From Arenimonas soli (lineage in GTDB: Bacteria; Pseudomonadota; Gammaproteobacteria; Xanthomonadales; Xanthomonadaceae), in assembly GCF_014643775.1 (NCBI RefSeq), contig NZ_BMKC01000002.1, positions 484,698 through 548,697 on the forward strand: 64,000 bases of DNA, read 5' to 3'. Position 1 is the first letter of the stretch; each line of letters starts with the position of its first letter. Shown in pieces: positions 37,989-49,719 of the stretch. The translations under genes and the position numbers were made by a program. A model generated the notes under the pieces. The model was given only the letters and a program-made list of their open reading frames with translations, had not been told where the DNA came from and did no database searches.

Positions 37989-38401
37989 CCCGGCGCCGGC
38001 TTGCGCGGCAGCCCGTCGTCCGCCGTCGGCAGCCAGGCGGCGTGGGTGTCGTAATAGACGTGCACCTGCGGTTCGCGGTCGAGTGGCGTGTCGAAGTTGC
38101 TGCGCACGATGTGCAGTTCGCCGGCCCACTTTTCGGATCGGAAGAAGAGCGTGCTGCCGCAGCGCGAACAGAAGCCGCGTTCGGCGTCGGGGCTGGATTC
38201 GTACCAGGTGAGCCGGGCCTGCGGGTCAGAGATCGCCACCTTCTCGGAGGCGAAGCCGACCCAGGTGACCACGCCGGCGCCGTGGGCGCGCTGGCACAGG
38301 CTGCAGTGGCAGTGGGCCATCCATTTCGAGGGCAGTTGGGCGTCGAAGCGCAGGTCGCCGCAGAGGCAGCGACCGGAAGCGGTGTTCGGAACAGTGTCCA
38401 T
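37985..38401 (-). CDS. GFA-family (Mss4-like fold) zinc protein
   Basis: This 138-residue protein of the glutathione-dependent formaldehyde-activating (GFA) family has the zinc ligands GRCLCGDLRF, MAHCHCSLCQRAHGA and RGFCSRCGSTLFF. Despite the family name, most members are not shown to act on formaldehyde. It is convergent with the dehydrogenase, with a four-base overlap, and separate from comM. I see no sign that it belongs to the peptide system. Confidence 0.88.
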   Translation of the reverse strand: MDTVPNTASGRCLCGDLRFDAQLPSKWMAHCHCSLCQRAHGAGVVTWVGFASEKVAISDPQARLTWYESSPDAERGFCSRCGSTLFFRSEKWAGELHIVRSNFDTPLDREPQVHVYYDTHAAWLPTADDGLPRKPAPG

Positions 38402-38425
38402 GGGTCCTCCTGCGTCGATGCTAGC

Positions 38426-39940
38426 TCAGGCTGGCGGGCCGGCGCGATCAAGCAGGCGGTAGCCGATGGCTTCGGCGACGTGTTCGGTGCGAATGGCGTC
38501 TTCGCCTCCCAGGTCCGCAAGCGTCCGCGCCACGCGCTGGATGCGGTGCAGGGCGCGGGCGGAAAGCTGCAGCTGGTCGATGGCGCGTTCCAGCAAGCGG
38601 CGGTCATGCGGGCGCAGTACGCAGTCCCGGTCGGTGCTGGTCTGGTCGAGGCGGGCGTTGGGCACACCCGCGCGTTCAAGCTGCCGGGCGCGTGCGGCCA
38701 ACACCCGCGCACGCACGACGGCGGTGGATTCGCCGGGCGGCTGGTCCGGACGCAGCTGCGAGGGCGGCAAACGCGGTACGGCCAGCTGCAGGTCGATGCG
38801 GTCGAGCAGTGGGCCGGAAAGTTTGGCCCGGTAGCGCGCCACCGACTCGGCGCTGCAGCCACAGCGGCCGCTGGGGTCGCCGGCCCAAGCGCAGGGGCAC
38901 GGGTTCATTGCTGCAACCAGCTGGAAGCTGGCGGGAAATTCGCTTTGCCTCGCGGCCCGCGACACGATGACCCGGCCCGACTCCATCGGCTGGCGCAGGG
39001 TTTCCAGGGCCTGCCTGGACCATTCGGCCAGCTCATCCAGGAACAGCACGCCGTTGTGGGCCAGCGATACTTCACCCGGGCGTGGGTTGCTGCCGCCGCC
39101 GACCAGTGCCACGGCACTCGCCAGATGATGTGGACTTCGATACGGACGCTGCCGCCAACGGGACAGGTCCAGGCCCTGGCCACTCACGGAATGGATGGCG
39201 GCGGTTTCCAGCGCTTCGGTTTCGTCAGGGTCGGGCAGTAGACCCGGCAGGCGCGAGGCCAGCAGCGTCTTGCCGCAGCCGGGCGGGCCAATGAGCAGCA
39301 GCGCGTGGGCACCAGCGGCAGCAACTTCCAGTGCCCGCCGCGCGGCGCCTTGCCCGCGCACGTCGGCGAGGTCGGGGTAACGCGCCATCGCAAGCGGCAG
39401 GTCGCCGGCGCTGGCCAGCGGCAGCATCGCCTCGCCGCGCAGATGAGCGCAAACCTCCAGAAGCGTGCGTGCGACGTAGGCGCGACCGCCGCTGGCCAGT
39501 GCAGCTTCGGCACCATTGCCGGCGGGCACCACCAGCGGCCGGCCTTCGCGCGCTGCGGCCAAGGCGGCAGGAAGCACACCGTCCACCGGCTTCAGCTCGC
39601 CGGTAAGCGCCAACTCGCCCAGCAGTTCGACCTCGCCCAGTGTCTGCACCGGCACCTGGCCGCTGGCCGCCAGCAGGCCAAGCGCGATGGCCAGGTCGTA
39701 GCGCCCGCCTTCCTTGGGCAAATCCGCCGGCGCCAAGTTGACGGTGATGCGTCGCTGCGGGAATTCGAACTGGGCGTTGCCGATCGCCGAACGCACGCGT
39801 TCACGGCTTTCGCGCACCGCGGTGGCCGGCATCCCCACCAACGTGAAGTTTGGCAGACCACCACCCAGGTGCGCCTCGACCCGTACCGCGGGCGCAAGCA
39901 CGCCGACCCGGGCGCGGCTGTGCGCCAGCGCCAGGTTCAT
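38426..39940 (-). CDS. comM: YifB/ComM family Mg-chelatase-like AAA ATPase
   Basis: ComM is a hexameric branch-migration helicase needed to integrate DNA during natural transformation. The 504-residue product has the N-terminal Lon-S5-like domain (VEAHLGGGLPNFTLVGMP...RESRERVRSA). The Walker A is LLIGPPGCGKTLLASRLPGL and the Walker B is NGVLFLDELAEWSRQALETL. The Cys-rich insertion PCPCAWAGDPSGRCGCS, typical of the family, is present. It follows ubiK by 18 bases on the same strand. Confidence 0.94.
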   Translation of the reverse strand: MNLALAHSRARVGVLAPAVRVEAHLGGGLPNFTLVGMPATAVRESRERVRSAIGNAQFEFPQRRITVNLAPADLPKEGGRYDLAIALGLLAASGQVPVQTLGEVELLGELALTGELKPVDGVLPAALAAAREGRPLVVPAGNGAEAALASGGRAYVARTLLEVCAHLRGEAMLPLASAGDLPLAMARYPDLADVRGQGAARRALEVAAAGAHALLLIGPPGCGKTLLASRLPGLLPDPDETEALETAAIHSVSGQGLDLSRWRQRPYRSPHHLASAVALVGGGSNPRPGEVSLAHNGVLFLDELAEWSRQALETLRQPMESGRVIVSRAARQSEFPASFQLVAAMNPCPCAWAGDPSGRCGCSAESVARYRAKLSGPLLDRIDLQLAVPRLPPSQLRPDQPPGESTAVVRARVLAARARQLERAGVPNARLDQTSTDRDCVLRPHDRRLLERAIDQLQLSARALHRIQRVARTLADLGGEDAIRTEHVAEAIGYRLLDRAGPPA

Positions 39941-39958
39941 TGCAGGGGTAGGCGGGGT

Positions 39959-40225
39959 TTAGTGCGCGGTGCCGTCGGGCGCGCCGCCGCGGGCCTCGAG
40001 TTCGGCCAGCTTGCGCTCCAGCGCTTCCAGCTTCTCGCGCGTCCGCAGAAGTACGGCGCGCTGCACGTCGAACTCCTCGCGGGTCACCAGGTCCAGCCGG
40101 TTCAGGCCCGACTGCAGGGTGGCCTTGAAGTTCTGCTCCAGGTCGGCGCGTGCGTCCTTCAGGCCCGGGGGCACCAGCTCGCTCAGCTTGCGGGCCAGGT
40201 CGTCGATGTTCTTGAGGTCGATCAT
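39959..40225 (-). CDS. ubiK: Ubiquinone biosynthesis accessory factor UbiK (BMFP domain)
   Basis: This 88-residue coiled-coil protein of the UbiK/YqiC (BMFP) family has the N-terminal helix MIDLKNIDDLARKLSELVPP and the conserved VTREEFDVQRAVLLRTREKL. In E. coli it assists the late hydroxylation steps of ubiquinone synthesis with UbiJ. The ATG at 40225 gives the family N-terminus. It is divergent from amtB. Confidence 0.9.
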   Translation of the reverse strand: MIDLKNIDDLARKLSELVPPGLKDARADLEQNFKATLQSGLNRLDLVTREEFDVQRAVLLRTREKLEALERKLAELEARGGAPDGTAH

Positions 40226-40404
40226 GGGTTTGCTCCGGTGGGGTGGGGCCACGATGCGCCTTGCCGGCGCCGGCGTCTGTCGGGGATTCCCCACGGGGCC
40301 CACAAGAATTCCACGCCCGGGCCGAGCATTCAATCGCCGCGTGGCGGGCAAGGTTCAGGTGTTCGCGTCCGAACCCCCTTCCCACGTCCCCGGAGGCCCT
40401 GCCC

Positions 40405-42050
<1,646 letters not shown>

Positions 42051-42131
42051 GCCGGCGCAGCAAACGATTCAGCTTCATCGGCCGCTTAGGGCCTAGTGTG
42101 GCTCCCGGACACCCCAGTCCGGGAGACACCG

Positions 42132-42461
42132 ATGACCAACCCCCCGAAAAAGCCCGATTTCTCCAGCGTCCAGTCCCGGGTCACCGGCAGCGAGGCCCCG
42201 CGGGCCGACTTCGGCAACGTCGATTCCGGCGTCCGCTCTTCCGAACAGGCCATCGAAGGCGGTGGCGGCGGCAGCCAGGGCGTGCGCACGCACACCGTGG
42301 TCCGCGGCGACACGCTGTCCGGCATCGCGAAGCACTACTACGGCAAGGCCGGCTCCTGGCCGATCCTCTTCGAAGCCAATCGCGACAAGCTCGACAACCC
42401 CGACCTGATCCATCCAGGCCAGATCCTGAAGATCCCGCCGCTTGCCAGCGGCCACGAGTGA
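42132..42461 (+). CDS. Small LysM-domain protein without signal peptide
   Basis: This 109-residue protein has a Ser/Gly-rich, low-complexity N-terminal half and a C-terminal LysM domain (THTVVRGDTLSGIAKHYYG...NPDLIHPGQILKIP). The layout resembles the LysM part of YgaU/Kbp-type cytoplasmic proteins, but the BON domain is missing. A GGGAGA ribosome site supports the ATG. It follows glnK after 81 bases, and the lipoprotein gene follows after 19. Confidence 0.85.
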   Translation: MTNPPKKPDFSSVQSRVTGSEAPRADFGNVDSGVRSSEQAIEGGGGGSQGVRTHTVVRGDTLSGIAKHYYGKAGSWPILFEANRDKLDNPDLIHPGQILKIPPLASGHE

Positions 42462-42480
42462 CCCCCCTTTGGAGAACCCC

Positions 42481-42972
42481 ATGAAATCCACCCCACTGAC
42501 CCCGGCGCTTGGCCTTGCGCTGGCCGCGACGCTGGCCCTGGCCGGCTGCAAGAAAGACGAAGCGACGCCGCCGCCGGTCGTGACCCAGCCGGCCCCGGCC
42601 CCGGCGCCAGCGCCCGTCGCCGCCACGGTGTCGGTCACCGGCGTCACCCTGGGCACCGACGTGGATGCCGATGGCCGCGTGATCGAAAGCCAGTCGCGCT
42701 TCACCCCGAACCAGGCCATCACGGCCTCGGTCAGCACCAACACCAGCGACCCCGTCGCGGCCGTGGCCGGCAGCCTGTCGGCCAAGTGGCTGTACCAGGA
42801 CGGCCAGGTGGTGAACGAAGAAAGCAATGCCTTCAGCTTCGCCGGCCCCGGCACCACCAACTTCCGGATCAGCAAGCCCGACGGCTGGCCGGTCGGCCGC
42901 TACACCCTGGAAGTCTCCCTGGACGGCCGCAAGGTCGAAACCCGGGAGTTCACGGTGGTTGCCGCGCAGTAA
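42481..42972 (+). CDS. Predicted lipoprotein with Ig-like C-terminal part, unknown function
   Basis: The 163-residue product starts with a lipoprotein signal (LGLALAATLALAGC, Cys at residue 23). A Pro/Ala linker is followed by about 110 residues of beta-rich sequence (SVTGVTLGTDVDADGRVIE, SAKWLYQDGQVVNEESNAF, PVGRYTLEVSLDGRKVETRE) resembling small bacterial Ig-like domains. TTTGGAGAAC precedes the ATG. A strong terminator lies 21 bases after the stop. Function is unknown. Confidence 0.78.
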   Translation: MKSTPLTPALGLALAATLALAGCKKDEATPPPVVTQPAPAPAPAPVAATVSVTGVTLGTDVDADGRVIESQSRFTPNQAITASVSTNTSDPVAAVAGSLSAKWLYQDGQVVNEESNAFSFAGPGTTNFRISKPDGWPVGRYTLEVSLDGRKVETREFTVVAAQ

Positions 42973-42993
42973 GCGCCGGGTAGCGCGAACAAA

Positions 42994-43026
42994 AAAAGGC
43001 CGGCGTCGAGAAGACGCCGGCCTTTT
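42994..43026. terminator. Bidirectional Rho-independent terminator
   Basis: AAAAGGCCGGCGTC (42994-43007) and GACGCCGGCCTTTT (43013-43026) form a 14-base perfect stem with loop GAGAA, with A and T tracts on the two sides. It separates the convergent lipoprotein and speE genes and can end transcription from both. Confidence 0.9.
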
Positions 43027-43053
43027 CGTTGGGCCACGCCCGGGCGGCGTGCG

Positions 43054-43905
43054 TCAGTCGCCCAGGGCCTTTTGCATCATCGGCGGCATCGACAGCGCGC
43101 CGCGGTGGATGGCGGCGGTGTAGTACTGGGTGTCGAAGGGCTTGGCAGCGGCGTCGGCGTCGCGGAAGGCGGTGAGGTCGCGGGCTTCTTTCGAGGCGAT
43201 CGTGCAGCTCCACCAGCCGGTCGGGTAACACGGCTGCGGGAAGGGCAGGGTGCGGAAGGTGGTGAAGCCGGCGTCGGTCATCGCCTTGCGCATGTCCAGG
43301 ATCAGCTGCATCAGCGCCAGCGGCGACTCGCTCTGCTGCACCAGCAGGCCGCCCGGGCGCAGGGCCTTCAGGCAGGTTTCGTAGAAGGCCTGGTTGAACA
43401 GGCCTTCGGCCGGGCCGACCGGGTCGGTGGAATCGACGATGATCACGTCGATCGATTCCGGCTTGGCGTTCTTCATGTAGGCGATGCCGTCGTCGAACAT
43501 AACCGTCGCGCGCGGGTCGTTGTTGGACTCGCACAGCTCCGGGAAATACTTCTCGGCCATGCGCGTCACCTGCTCGTCGATGTCGCACTGCACCGCCGTG
43601 CGCACGCCCGGGTGGCGCAGCACTTCGCGCAGGGTGCCGCAGTCGCCGCCGCCGATGATCACCACGTCCTTCGGGTCGGCGTGGGTGAACAGCGGCGCGT
43701 GCGCCATCATCTCGTGGTAGAAAAAATTGTCGCGCGTGGTCACCATCATCGCGCCGTCGATCAGCATGACGTTGCCCCAGTCGGTGCTTTCGTACATCTC
43801 GATCTTCTGGAACGGCGACTGCACTTCCTCGAGCTTGCGCTTCATCCGCAGGCCGAAGGCCGAGCCGGTGTGCTCGAAGTTTTCATGCAACCAAGTCGTG
43901 GTCAT
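43054..43905 (-). CDS. speE: Polyamine aminopropyltransferase (spermidine synthase)
   Basis: SpeE transfers the aminopropyl group from decarboxylated SAM to putrescine. The 283-residue product contains VVIIGGGDCGTLREVLRH (SAM-binding loop), the motif DVIIVDSTDPVGPAEGLF with the catalytic Asp, and the N-terminal beta domain. The ATG at 43905 gives MTTTWLHENFEHTG. A TACAAT -10 lies 34 bases upstream on the minus strand. It is divergent from speA, so two steps of arginine-derived polyamine synthesis share one intergenic region. Confidence 0.96.
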   Translation of the reverse strand: MTTTWLHENFEHTGSAFGLRMKRKLEEVQSPFQKIEMYESTDWGNVMLIDGAMMVTTRDNFFYHEMMAHAPLFTHADPKDVVIIGGGDCGTLREVLRHPGVRTAVQCDIDEQVTRMAEKYFPELCESNNDPRATVMFDDGIAYMKNAKPESIDVIIVDSTDPVGPAEGLFNQAFYETCLKALRPGGLLVQQSESPLALMQLILDMRKAMTDAGFTTFRTLPFPQPCYPTGWWSCTIASKEARDLTAFRDADAAAKPFDTQYYTAAIHRGALSMPPMMQKALGD

Positions 43906-43939
43906 CGCGGTATCCGGGGGTAGCTGAACGTGGGGGCGC

Positions 43940-43984
43940 ATTGTACCGCCCGCGCATGAACCCACGACCCCCGGGCGGTACACT
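43940..43984. promoter_or_regulatory. Symmetric divergent promoters of speE and speA
   Basis: GTACCGCCCG (43943-43952) and CGGGCGGTAC (43972-43981) are a perfect 10-base inverted repeat. Each arm overlaps an outward -10 hexamer: TACAAT for speE (minus strand, 43940-43945) and TACACT for speA (43979-43984). The layout is the same as between rep and arfB. The leaders would be about 28 and 25 bases. Confidence 0.55.
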
Positions 43985-44015
43985 ACGCCCCACCTTTTCC
44001 CCGGAATCCGCGCCC

Positions 44016-45920
44016 ATGCCCGCCTGGTCCCTCGACCGCGCCCGCCACACCTACTCCATTCCCTACTGGAGCGAAGGCTACTTCGACGTGGACGCCCAGG
44101 GTCGCATGGTCGTGCGCCCGCGCGGCGCCGGCGGCCCCGAGCTGGCCCTGCCCGAGGTCGTGGCCAAGGCCACCGGCGCCGGCCTGAAGCTGCCGCTGCT
44201 GCTGCGGTTTTCCGACATCCTGGGCGACCGCCTGGGCAAGCTGCAGGCCGCCTTCGGCCGGGCCATGAAGGAACTGGACTACCAGGGCGGCTACACCGCC
44301 GTGTACCCGATCAAGGTGAACCAGCACCGCGGCGTTGCCGGCGAGCTGGCCGCCGCCGGTGGTGAAGGCTTTGGCCTCGAGGCCGGCTCCAAGCCCGAGC
44401 TGATGGCCGTGCTGGGCCTGGCCCGGCCCGGCAGCCTGGTCATCTGCAATGGCTACAAGGACCGCGAGTTCATCCGCCTGGCCCTGGTCGGCCGCAAGCT
44501 GGGCCTGGAAACCTTCATCGTCATCGAAAAGCCCAGCGAACTGGCGATGGTCATCGAAGAATCCAAGGCCCTGGGCGTGAAGCCGGGCCTGGGCGTGCGC
44601 CTGCGCCTGGCCTCGCTGGGCGCCGGCAAGTGGCAGAACAGCGGCGGCGACAAGGCCAAGTTCGGCCTCTCGCCGCGCCAGGTGCTCGACCTGGTCGAAC
44701 GCCTCAAGGCCGCTGACATGCTCGACACCCTGCAGCTGCTGCACTTCCACATGGGCAGCCAGATCTCCAACGTGCGCGACATCGCCAACGGCATGCGCGA
44801 AGCGGTGCGTTATTTCGTCGAGCTCACCCGCCTGGGCTGCAACGTTCGCTTCATGGACTCGGGCGGCGGCCTGGGCGTGGACTACGAAGGCACGCGTTCG
44901 CGCGGTTTCTGTTCGATCAACTACGGCCTCGACCAGTACGCGCACACCCTGGTGCAGCCGCTGGCCGAAGCCTGCGCCGAAGAAGGCATCACGCCGCCGC
45001 GCATGGTCACCGAAGCCGGGCGCGCGATGACCGCGCACCACGCGGTGATGGTGGTGAACGTGTCGGAAGTCGAGCGCGCGCCGGAAGGCCAGGTGCCGCG
45101 GTCGGACGACGACGAACCGTCGGTGGTGCGCCACCTGCGCGAAACCCACGCGGCCCTGGGCGAACGCCCGGCGCTGGAGCTGTTCCACGAAGCCCAGCAT
45201 CACCTTGCCGAGGGCCAGGCCCTGTACGCGCTGGGCCAGATCACCCTGCGCCACCGCGCGCGGCTCGATGACCTGTTCTACGCCGTCGCCCACGCCGTGC
45301 GCGAACGCCTGACGGCGCAGGAGCGCAGCCACCGCGACGTGCTCGACGAGCTCAACGAACGCCTGGTGGACAAGTACTTCGTCAACTTCTCGGTGTTCGA
45401 ATCCATCCCCGACGTCTGGGCCATCGACCAGGTGTTCCCGATCGTGCCGATCGCGCGCCTGGACGAGGTGCCCGACCGCCGCGGCGTCATCGCCGACCTC
45501 ACCTGCGACTCCGACGGCCGCATCGACAGCTACGTCGAATCCGAATCGCTCGACAGCTCGCTGGCGCTGCACTCGCCGCGCGAAGGCGAAAGCTACCGGC
45601 TGGGCATCTTCATGGTCGGCGCCTACCAGGAAACCCTGGGCGACATCCACAACCTGTTCGGCGACACCGACACCGCCAACGTCGAGCTCGGCGAAGGCGG
45701 CGGCTATTCGGTGGCGCGCCAGCGCAAGGGCGACACCACCGACGTGATGCTCGACTACGTCGGCTACGACCTCAACGAACTGCGCAGCGCCTACAAGGCC
45801 AAGGTGGACGCCGCCGGCCTGCCCCCGGCCGAAGCCGCCAAGCTGCTGGTGGACCTGGAAACCGGCCTCACCGGCTACACCTACCTGCACGAGGAAAACG
45901 CCGGCGGAGCGCAGTCGTGA
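44016..45920 (+). CDS. speA: Biosynthetic arginine decarboxylase
   Basis: SpeA is a PLP enzyme (fold III) that converts arginine to agmatine. The 634-residue product contains the PLP-lysine region YTAVYPIKVNQHRGVAGELA, the phosphate-binding MDSGGGLGVDYEGTRS, and the C-terminal active-site region LTCDSDGRIDSYV. The ATG at 44016 gives the family N-terminus (WSLDRARHTYSIPYW). An in-frame upstream reading would cross the promoter. Its stop overlaps the dehydrogenase start (GTGA). Confidence 0.96.
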   Translation: MPAWSLDRARHTYSIPYWSEGYFDVDAQGRMVVRPRGAGGPELALPEVVAKATGAGLKLPLLLRFSDILGDRLGKLQAAFGRAMKELDYQGGYTAVYPIKVNQHRGVAGELAAAGGEGFGLEAGSKPELMAVLGLARPGSLVICNGYKDREFIRLALVGRKLGLETFIVIEKPSELAMVIEESKALGVKPGLGVRLRLASLGAGKWQNSGGDKAKFGLSPRQVLDLVERLKAADMLDTLQLLHFHMGSQISNVRDIANGMREAVRYFVELTRLGCNVRFMDSGGGLGVDYEGTRSRGFCSINYGLDQYAHTLVQPLAEACAEEGITPPRMVTEAGRAMTAHHAVMVVNVSEVERAPEGQVPRSDDDEPSVVRHLRETHAALGERPALELFHEAQHHLAEGQALYALGQITLRHRARLDDLFYAVAHAVRERLTAQERSHRDVLDELNERLVDKYFVNFSVFESIPDVWAIDQVFPIVPIARLDEVPDRRGVIADLTCDSDGRIDSYVESESLDSSLALHSPREGESYRLGIFMVGAYQETLGDIHNLFGDTDTANVELGEGGGYSVARQRKGDTTDVMLDYVGYDLNELRSAYKAKVDAAGLPPAEAAKLLVDLETGLTGYTYLHEENAGGAQS

Positions 45921-46768
45921 GCGCTGGATTCATTGGCCTGGGTGCCATGGGCGCGCCGATGGCGCGGCACCTGCATTCGCGCGGCCTGCTGGCCGTGGTC
46001 GGCAATCGCACGGCCGCGAAGGCGCAGGCACTGGCCGCTGAACTGGGCGTGGCCGCCGCGGCCTCGGCCGCCGACTTCGCGACCTGCGACGTGGTCGCGC
46101 TTTGCGTTTCCCTCGACGCCGACGTGCTGGAGAACGTGCAGGCCCTGGCCGGGGTGCTGCAGGCGGGGGCCGTGGTGATCGACCATTCGACGGTGTCGGT
46201 GGACACCGCGCGCCAGGCCCGGGCGCTGCTGGCGGCGCGGGGCATCGGCTTCGTGGACGCGCCGGTGTCCGGCGGCGTCGAAGGCGCCCGCAACGGCAAG
46301 CTGTCGGTGATGGCCGGCGGCAGCGAAGCGGATCTGGCCAAGGCCCGGCCCGTGCTCGAGGCCTACGCCGCACGCATCACCCACATGGGCGACACCGGCG
46401 CCGGCCAGGCCACCAAGGCGGTGAACCAGGTGCTGGTGGCCGGCATCAACGAAGCGGTGTGCGAAGGCCTGGCCCTGGGCGAAAAGCTGGGCCTGGACGC
46501 GGAAAAACTGCTGCCGACCCTGATGGCCGGCGCCGCCGGCAACTGGTTCCTGGAAAAGCGCGGCGCCACGATGCTGGCCAACCAGTTCGTGCCGGGCTTC
46601 AAGTGCGGGCACCTGCTCAAGGACCTGCGCATTGTCGAGGGCATGGCCCGCGACGCCGGCGTGCAGGCGCCGGTGGTGGCGCAGGCGCTGGCCGACTACG
46701 CGCGGCTGGTCGAACAGGGGCAGGGCGACGCCGACACCTCGGCGCTGATCACGCTCAAGCGCGGTTGA
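45917..46768 (+). CDS. NAD(P)-dependent beta-hydroxyacid dehydrogenase
   Basis: The 283-residue protein belongs to the 3-hydroxyisobutyrate/6-phosphogluconate-like family. It has the Rossmann start GFIGLGAMGAPMARHL, the substrate motif FVDAPVSGGVEGARNGKLSV, and the catalytic Lys region GAGQATKAVNQVLVAGINEA. It starts at a GTG overlapping the speA stop. The acid it oxidises cannot be read from sequence; candidates include tartronate semialdehyde or 3-hydroxyisobutyrate. The 3' end overlaps the convergent STAS-like gene by 14 bases. Confidence 0.9.
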   Translation: MSAGFIGLGAMGAPMARHLHSRGLLAVVGNRTAAKAQALAAELGVAAAASAADFATCDVVALCVSLDADVLENVQALAGVLQAGAVVIDHSTVSVDTARQARALLAARGIGFVDAPVSGGVEGARNGKLSVMAGGSEADLAKARPVLEAYAARITHMGDTGAGQATKAVNQVLVAGINEAVCEGLALGEKLGLDAEKLLPTLMAGAAGNWFLEKRGATMLANQFVPGFKCGHLLKDLRIVEGMARDAGVQAPVVAQALADYARLVEQGQGDADTSALITLKRG

Positions 46769-47153
46769 AGGGCACCCGGTCGGCGGTCAGCCATTCCATC
46801 GCCTGCCCGCGGTCGAAGAACAGCCGCATGAAGTGGATGCCCAGGTTGCCGCACTGCACGGCGTAGAACTCGAAGTCGCCGCGCGTCGGGCCATCGGCGT
46901 CGATCAGGATCGCGATGCGCAGGTCGCTGCCGAAGCCGGCGTCTTCGCCGCGCCTGGGCATGTCGAAGATCTCGGCCGCGCCCAGCGCCAGCCGGGTGCG
47001 GCGATGGTCGACCAGGAAACGCGCGCTGCGGAACCGGTGGCCGGCCATCACCGCGTCGCGGGTGAGGTCGCGCAGCATGGTCCGGTCGTGCAGGCCTTCC
47101 GCGGTGACCTGCACCACGTCTTCGTCCGCCAGGTGTTGCACTTGCCAGGCCAT
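46755..47153 (-). CDS. STAS/SpoIIAA-like domain protein, unknown function
   Basis: The 132-residue product (from the ATG at 47153) has the alternating helix/strand pattern of SpoIIAA-like STAS domains seen in uncharacterised 'STAS/SEC14' proteins, with the blocks ARFLVDHRRTRLALGAAEIF and LRIAILIDADGPTRGDFEFY and the C-terminal AMEWLTADRVPFNR. No phosphorylatable Ser is evident. It ends a minus-strand run after the SPOR protein. Confidence 0.68.
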   Translation of the reverse strand: MAWQVQHLADEDVVQVTAEGLHDRTMLRDLTRDAVMAGHRFRSARFLVDHRRTRLALGAAEIFDMPRRGEDAGFGSDLRIAILIDADGPTRGDFEFYAVQCGNLGIHFMRLFFDRGQAMEWLTADRVPFNRA

Positions 47154-47178
47154 CGCGAGTACTCCCCGCGTTTGAACC

Positions 47179-47762
47179 TTATTCCGCCCTGATCGCCAGG
47201 GCCTCGATGCCATGGTTGCCCAGCGCGCGCTTGGCGGCGGCCAGGCTGGCGGCGTTCGGGTAGGGCCCCAGGCGCACGCGGTAGATGGTACCGCCTTCGA
47301 TCTGCGCCGACTCGACCCGGGCCAGTTCGCCGGTGAGCGCGATGCGCGCCTTCAGGGCTTCGGCGTCGGACGCCGATCGGAAGGCGCCGGCCTGGATCAG
47401 GTAGCGCACGCCGTCGGTGGCCGGCGGGGCTTCCGGGCTGGGCGGCGCCGCGGCTTCGGCCCGGGCCTGGGCATCTAGCTCGGCGTCGGGGATCACCACT
47501 TCCTTGTCGCGCAGCACGTCGTAGAAGTCGTATTTGGGCTTGCGTGGTTCGGGGGCGTCCTGGGCCACGGGTTCGTCGGTGGCGACCGGCGCGCGTGCCT
47601 GCGGGTCGGGCCGGGGCAGCAGCTGGCCGACGTCGCCGCCGTTGCGCATCAGCAGCACCATCACGATGACCGCGCCGCCGACCAGGCCGCCGAGCAGCCA
47701 GACCCAGCCGGGCGTGCCCTTGCCGCCGTTGCGCTTGGCTTGGTTCTTGGAACGACGTGCCA

Positions 47763-47763
<1 letters not shown>
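47179..47763 (-). CDS. SPOR-domain inner-membrane protein (FtsN-like)
   Basis: The 194-residue bitopic protein has a basic cytoplasmic start (MARRSKNQAKRNGGKG), one membrane helix at about residues 19-39 and a Pro-rich periplasmic linker with KYDFYDVLRDKEVV. The C-terminal SPOR domain (YLIQAGAFRSASDAEALKAR...YRVRLGPYPN) binds denuded septal glycan. The KxDFYxxL motif before the SPOR domain is like that of FtsN-type proteins. It starts at the last base of argS, as is common in Gammaproteobacteria where ftsN-like genes follow argS. Confidence 0.9.
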
Positions 47764-49544
<1,781 letters not shown>

Positions 49545-49584
49545 GGGGGTGAACTGGGCATTGTATCGCGCCCGGGGCCGGGTG

Positions 49585-49618
49585 CTGTCATGGGGCTGTC
49601 ACCCCGGGGCCCGACAAT
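49585..49618 (+). promoter_or_regulatory. Pho box and -10 element of a plus-strand transcript
   Basis: CTGTCAT (49585-49591), GGGG and CTGTCAC (49596-49602) make a Pho box with both 7-base repeats perfect and an 11-base period. GACAAT (49613-49618) begins ten bases after the box, the same spacing as between the Pho box and the -10 of E. coli phoA. The spacer is G-rich instead of AT-rich. Transcription would start near 49625. Confidence 0.6.
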
Positions 49619-49624
49619 GCGCCG

Positions 49625-49719
49625 GCACGCCAGACAACGTGCTCTCTCTAGAAATTTCGGACTGGCCAGCGGGCCGGGTTCCGGGGCAGGGGTCGGCCAA
49701 AAGCCGGCCCTCTTTTTTT
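49625..49719 (+). ncRNA. Candidate phosphate-starvation small RNA, about 95 nt
   Basis: This stretch lies between the argS start and the end of the HD-like gene and codes for nothing obvious. Its predicted start follows the Pho-box promoter. It can fold a 5' hairpin (GCACG 49625-49629 with CGTGC 49638-49642), followed by a single-stranded pyrimidine/AU stretch (TCTCTCTAGAAATTTCGG) that could pair with targets or bind Hfq. It ends in a canonical terminator with seven T. Promoter, hairpin, AU stretch and terminator are consistent in order and orientation. I do not recognise it as a known RNA family. Confidence 0.55.
49691..49719 (+). terminator. Rho-independent terminator with no plus-strand gene upstream
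   Basis: GGTCGGC (49691-49697), loop CAAAA and GCCGGCC (49703-49709) form a 7-base stem with one G-T pair, followed by CTC and seven T. The T tract is on the plus strand only, so it cannot serve the minus-strand genes on either side. Its last T overlaps the stop codon of the HD-like gene. Confidence 0.75.

Noticed and set aside
40226-40404. Sigma-54 (-24/-12) promoter upstream of amtB
   Set aside because: The best candidate (TGGC near 40339) lacks the GC of the -12 element at the required ten-base spacing, so the claim would rest on expectation only.
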